Below are positions 62,143 through 64,000 of a stretch of 64,000 nucleotides of DNA, piece after piece. A program made the position numbers and the translations under genes. Positions within the stretch are counted from its first letter, which is position 1. Each line of letters starts with the position of its first letter. The notes beneath the pieces were generated by a model that made no database searches, had not been told where the DNA came from, and worked only from the letters and a program-made list of their open reading frames with translations. Source of the DNA: Candidatus Thorarchaeota archaeon (GTDB taxonomy: Archaea; Asgardarchaeota; Thorarchaeia; Thorarchaeales; Thorarchaeaceae); contig JAFGAR010000064.1 in the NCBI GenBank assembly GCA_016933575.1, positions 62,001 through 126,000 on the forward strand, given 5' to 3'.

Positions 62143-63576
62143 TCAAATTGGTATTTCATCATCATCAATTGTGAAGGCCTTGTAAATGAAAGCCATACAG
62201 AGACCTATGAAAAAGATGATGATCATTATGTTTATCATCACTCCAGGTCCTGTCACATCATTTAGAATAAAGTACGGTTGGTTGATTCCCCATTGGGTCA
62301 AACCTGTAAGGAAACTGACAATCTCGATAGATGCCATCATAACTATCATGGACATTACTGAACCGAATAGACAGACCACTCTCTTAGTCCATACATGTTT
62401 GTACCAAGGCTTTCCTTTCAATCCCACTCGTTTCTCAGCTTCATACCAAAGTATTCCCCCTGTAAAGGAAACTGTCAAGTTCAAGAGATAGAACGGTATA
62501 TAGTACAGTACATTAGGAAACCCAAATTCAATTGCAAAATTCGGAATTTCATGATAGTAGACTGCTTCATGCGATGCTGCCCAATACACAAGAGACATCC
62601 AAAAAATCTGAAATAGAAGGATATGATATGAGGCTCTACCGACCCTCTGAACAAACCTCTGTACAGAACTTGTTGCTTTTTGCGGAATAGACATCATGGC
62701 CGCGAGAAAGAGTAACGCTGCATAGCCATAGAATAAGAGGGTATAATCGCCTCGAAAGATTACATCGATGAGTGAGAATGAGTCACCAACTATTCCTGGA
62801 ATTGACGAAAAGAAATGAGTCGTATAATCAGTCATGAATATCAGAGAGATTGGTACGTAGATACCCATGAACCAATTCCGCTTGTCAAACAGATTATACC
62901 CTTTCGAGAACCAGAGTCCCAAACCTATTGCAGGCAAAAAGAATAGAACAATTTGACGTATGATCGATACAAGAAATCCTTCAAGTTGACTCTCGAAAGG
63001 AAGCGGGAAAACAAAATGCATCAATAATTGTAGACTCAGCTCACTCAAAAAGCATAGAATTATGGTAATCTTGGGATATTTTGTGAATGACCAATAGACT
63101 AGTGGGAATACTAGAATCGAGCTGAATAGAAGAAAGATGAACCAGTTTCCAGGCCCCCAGAACGGAAGATATAGCAGGAGTAAAAATACACTGGTGTCTA
63201 GATATCCGAAATATAATCCGATAAGAATTGATGCCATATATAGAATAAGGAATGGAAAGACATAACGTACAATCTTGCGTTTGAAATATTCTTTTGTGTA
63301 GAGGTCTTTTAGGTCTGGAGAAGCAGTGTATTTGAATGAATACGCCATATTAAATCCCATTACTATAAGAAAGAATGGTATGGACAATCTCTCCCAGAAG
63401 AGACTACCAAGATATCCTTTGATCTCCCAAGTCAAGCTATGGTCCATTACGACAAAGGCAATAGCAACAGCTTTGAGAACATCAAGCTGAAAATAGTACG
63501 GTCTCTTACCACCATCTTCTTGTTCTCGTTCTTCTTCTATTTCTTCTGGCGATGTTTTCTCGTAAATCTCTGCCAA
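62143..63576 (-). CDS. Acyltransferase-3 family protein with C-terminal two-helix module
   Basis: A 477-residue membrane protein. Residues about 25-380 form the acyltransferase-3 fold with some ten helices: LDVLKAVAIAFVVMDHSLTW with the histidine, PFFLIVMGFNMAYS and GPGNWFIFLLFSSI. From residue 389 to the end it carries the two-helix module found at 38738-40051: KPWYKHVWTKRVV, GLTQW, FILNDVTGPGVM and IIFFIGLCMAFIYKAFT, ending in an acidic tail. A TTG at 63576 appears to start it. It precedes the degenerate ABC ATPase in one leftward unit. Confidence 0.8.
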   Translation of the reverse strand: MAEIYEKTSPEEIEEEREQEDGGKRPYYFQLDVLKAVAIAFVVMDHSLTWEIKGYLGSLFWERLSIPFFLIVMGFNMAYSFKYTASPDLKDLYTKEYFKRKIVRYVFPFLILYMASILIGLYFGYLDTSVFLLLLYLPFWGPGNWFIFLLFSSILVFPLVYWSFTKYPKITIILCFLSELSLQLLMHFVFPLPFESQLEGFLVSIIRQIVLFFLPAIGLGLWFSKGYNLFDKRNWFMGIYVPISLIFMTDYTTHFFSSIPGIVGDSFSLIDVIFRGDYTLLFYGYAALLFLAAMMSIPQKATSSVQRFVQRVGRASYHILLFQIFWMSLVYWAASHEAVYYHEIPNFAIEFGFPNVLYYIPFYLLNLTVSFTGGILWYEAEKRVGLKGKPWYKHVWTKRVVCLFGSVMSMIVMMASIEIVSFLTGLTQWGINQPYFILNDVTGPGVMINIMIIIFFIGLCMAFIYKAFTIDDDEIPI

Positions 63577-63726
63577 TGTCTTTCAATCGCGTAATGTCAA
63601 GTGAACCAAATATACCAATTGACCCGAGCATTCGATGACCAATGTATTGCAGATGATGTTACATGTCCGGCACATCCTTAAGGCAGATGTAACGGTTTCA
63701 AAGGCTAATATCTGAGGTTCCACCAC

Positions 63727-64000
63727 ATGGCATTTCTGAATAGATCAGTTGCATCAGTTTACATTGCATATGCCTTACAATCCACTGCGCAAGCCATCAG
63801 TTGGCAATTTGTGACCTATTTTGTCAAACATGAATTAAACACCCTTTCATTCATCCAACAATCCGCAGCATTTGCTGTTCCAGCGCTCGTAATCATGATT
63901 ATGACGAATGTTTGGGGTTCTCTCTCAGATAGAATGAAGAAACGTAAGATGTTCATGGTCATTGGTTTTCTTGGTTATGCTGCAACATTCTTCTTCTACG
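63727..64000 (+). CDS. Major facilitator superfamily transporter, N-terminal part
   Basis: Ninety-one codons are seen before the right edge. Two helices and WGSLSDRMKKRK, the MFS loop 2-3 motif (GxLSDRxGRK), identify the family. The substrate cannot be told. The start is an ATG at 63727 in a 150-bp divergent gap; a G-rich TGAGG lies about 11 bases before it. Confidence 0.75.
   Translation, partial: MAFLNRSVASVYIAYALQSTAQAISWQFVTYFVKHELNTLSFIQQSAAFAVPALVIMIMTNVWGSLSDRMKKRKMFMVIGFLGYAATFFFY

Noticed and set aside
1-64000. CRISPR arrays, rRNA, insertion sequences, prophage or plasmid signs
   Set aside because: No spaced direct repeats, rRNA-like segments, transposase or integrase genes were seen on either strand.

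Overview
The window looks like a chromosomal segment of an anaerobic archaeon, most probably an Asgard archaeon close to Thorarchaeia (inference). The signs are a Ras/Rab-type small GTPase, a GOLD/p24-like membrane protein, an archaeal 2-phosphoglycerate kinase, a headless complex I without NuoE/F/G, a flavodiiron protein with rubrerythrin, AT-rich TATA-like promoters, and many GTG/TTG starts behind clear GGAGG ribosome-binding sites. I saw no rRNA, CRISPR array, insertion sequence or convincing tRNA.

1-16.5 kb: a partial isoprenyl diphosphate synthase, then a respiratory locus. A GlpC/HdrD-like iron-sulfur protein is read leftward. Diverging from it is a protein that fuses a GlcD-type FAD-linked dehydrogenase to NuoB, followed by nuoA-J-K-C-D-H-I-M-L-M-N. 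The complex has no NADH module, four antiporter-like subunits instead of three, a NuoL whose lateral-helix region carries a doubled motif, and a NuoD that has neither the full [NiFe] ligand set nor the usual quinone tyrosine. Together these suggest an undescribed complex I variant fed by an organic hydroxy acid or similar donor through a flavin fused to the N2-cluster subunit. This is the strongest discovery candidate in the window.

16.5-36.2 kb: a small GTPase behind a PAS-GAF-PAS histidine kinase; trpB2 with a long leader; a leftward four-gene operon (aminotransferase, OB-fold protein, 2-phosphoglycerate kinase, ADP-forming acyl-CoA synthetase alpha-like); a lone receiver protein; two convergent surface proteins, one of 1892 residues with FG-GAP-like repeats, Ig-like repeats and a seven-helix C-terminus; a CoA-disulfide-reductase-like flavoprotein; and an ADP-ribose-type cluster of two macro-domain proteins (one degenerate) divergent from a Nudix hydrolase.

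36.2-52.2 kb: a peptide-type solute-binding protein; two membrane proteins sharing a two-helix module; a carbamoyltransferase; a penicillin-acylase-family hydrolase; a GOLD-like protein; flavodiiron protein and rubrerythrin (O2 and peroxide defence); and a complete dppBCDF-type permease operon whose promoter shares an 8-bp TATA element with the distant binding-protein gene.

52.2-64 kb: small membrane proteins, an unknown membrane/soluble pair, a second divergent carbamoyltransferase, and two orphan Dpp-type ATPases, each beside an acyltransferase-3 protein. One of these acyltransferases carries the same two-helix module found at 39-40 kb. A DUF362 ferredoxin-like protein, a DinB-like protein and the start of an MFS transporter complete the window.
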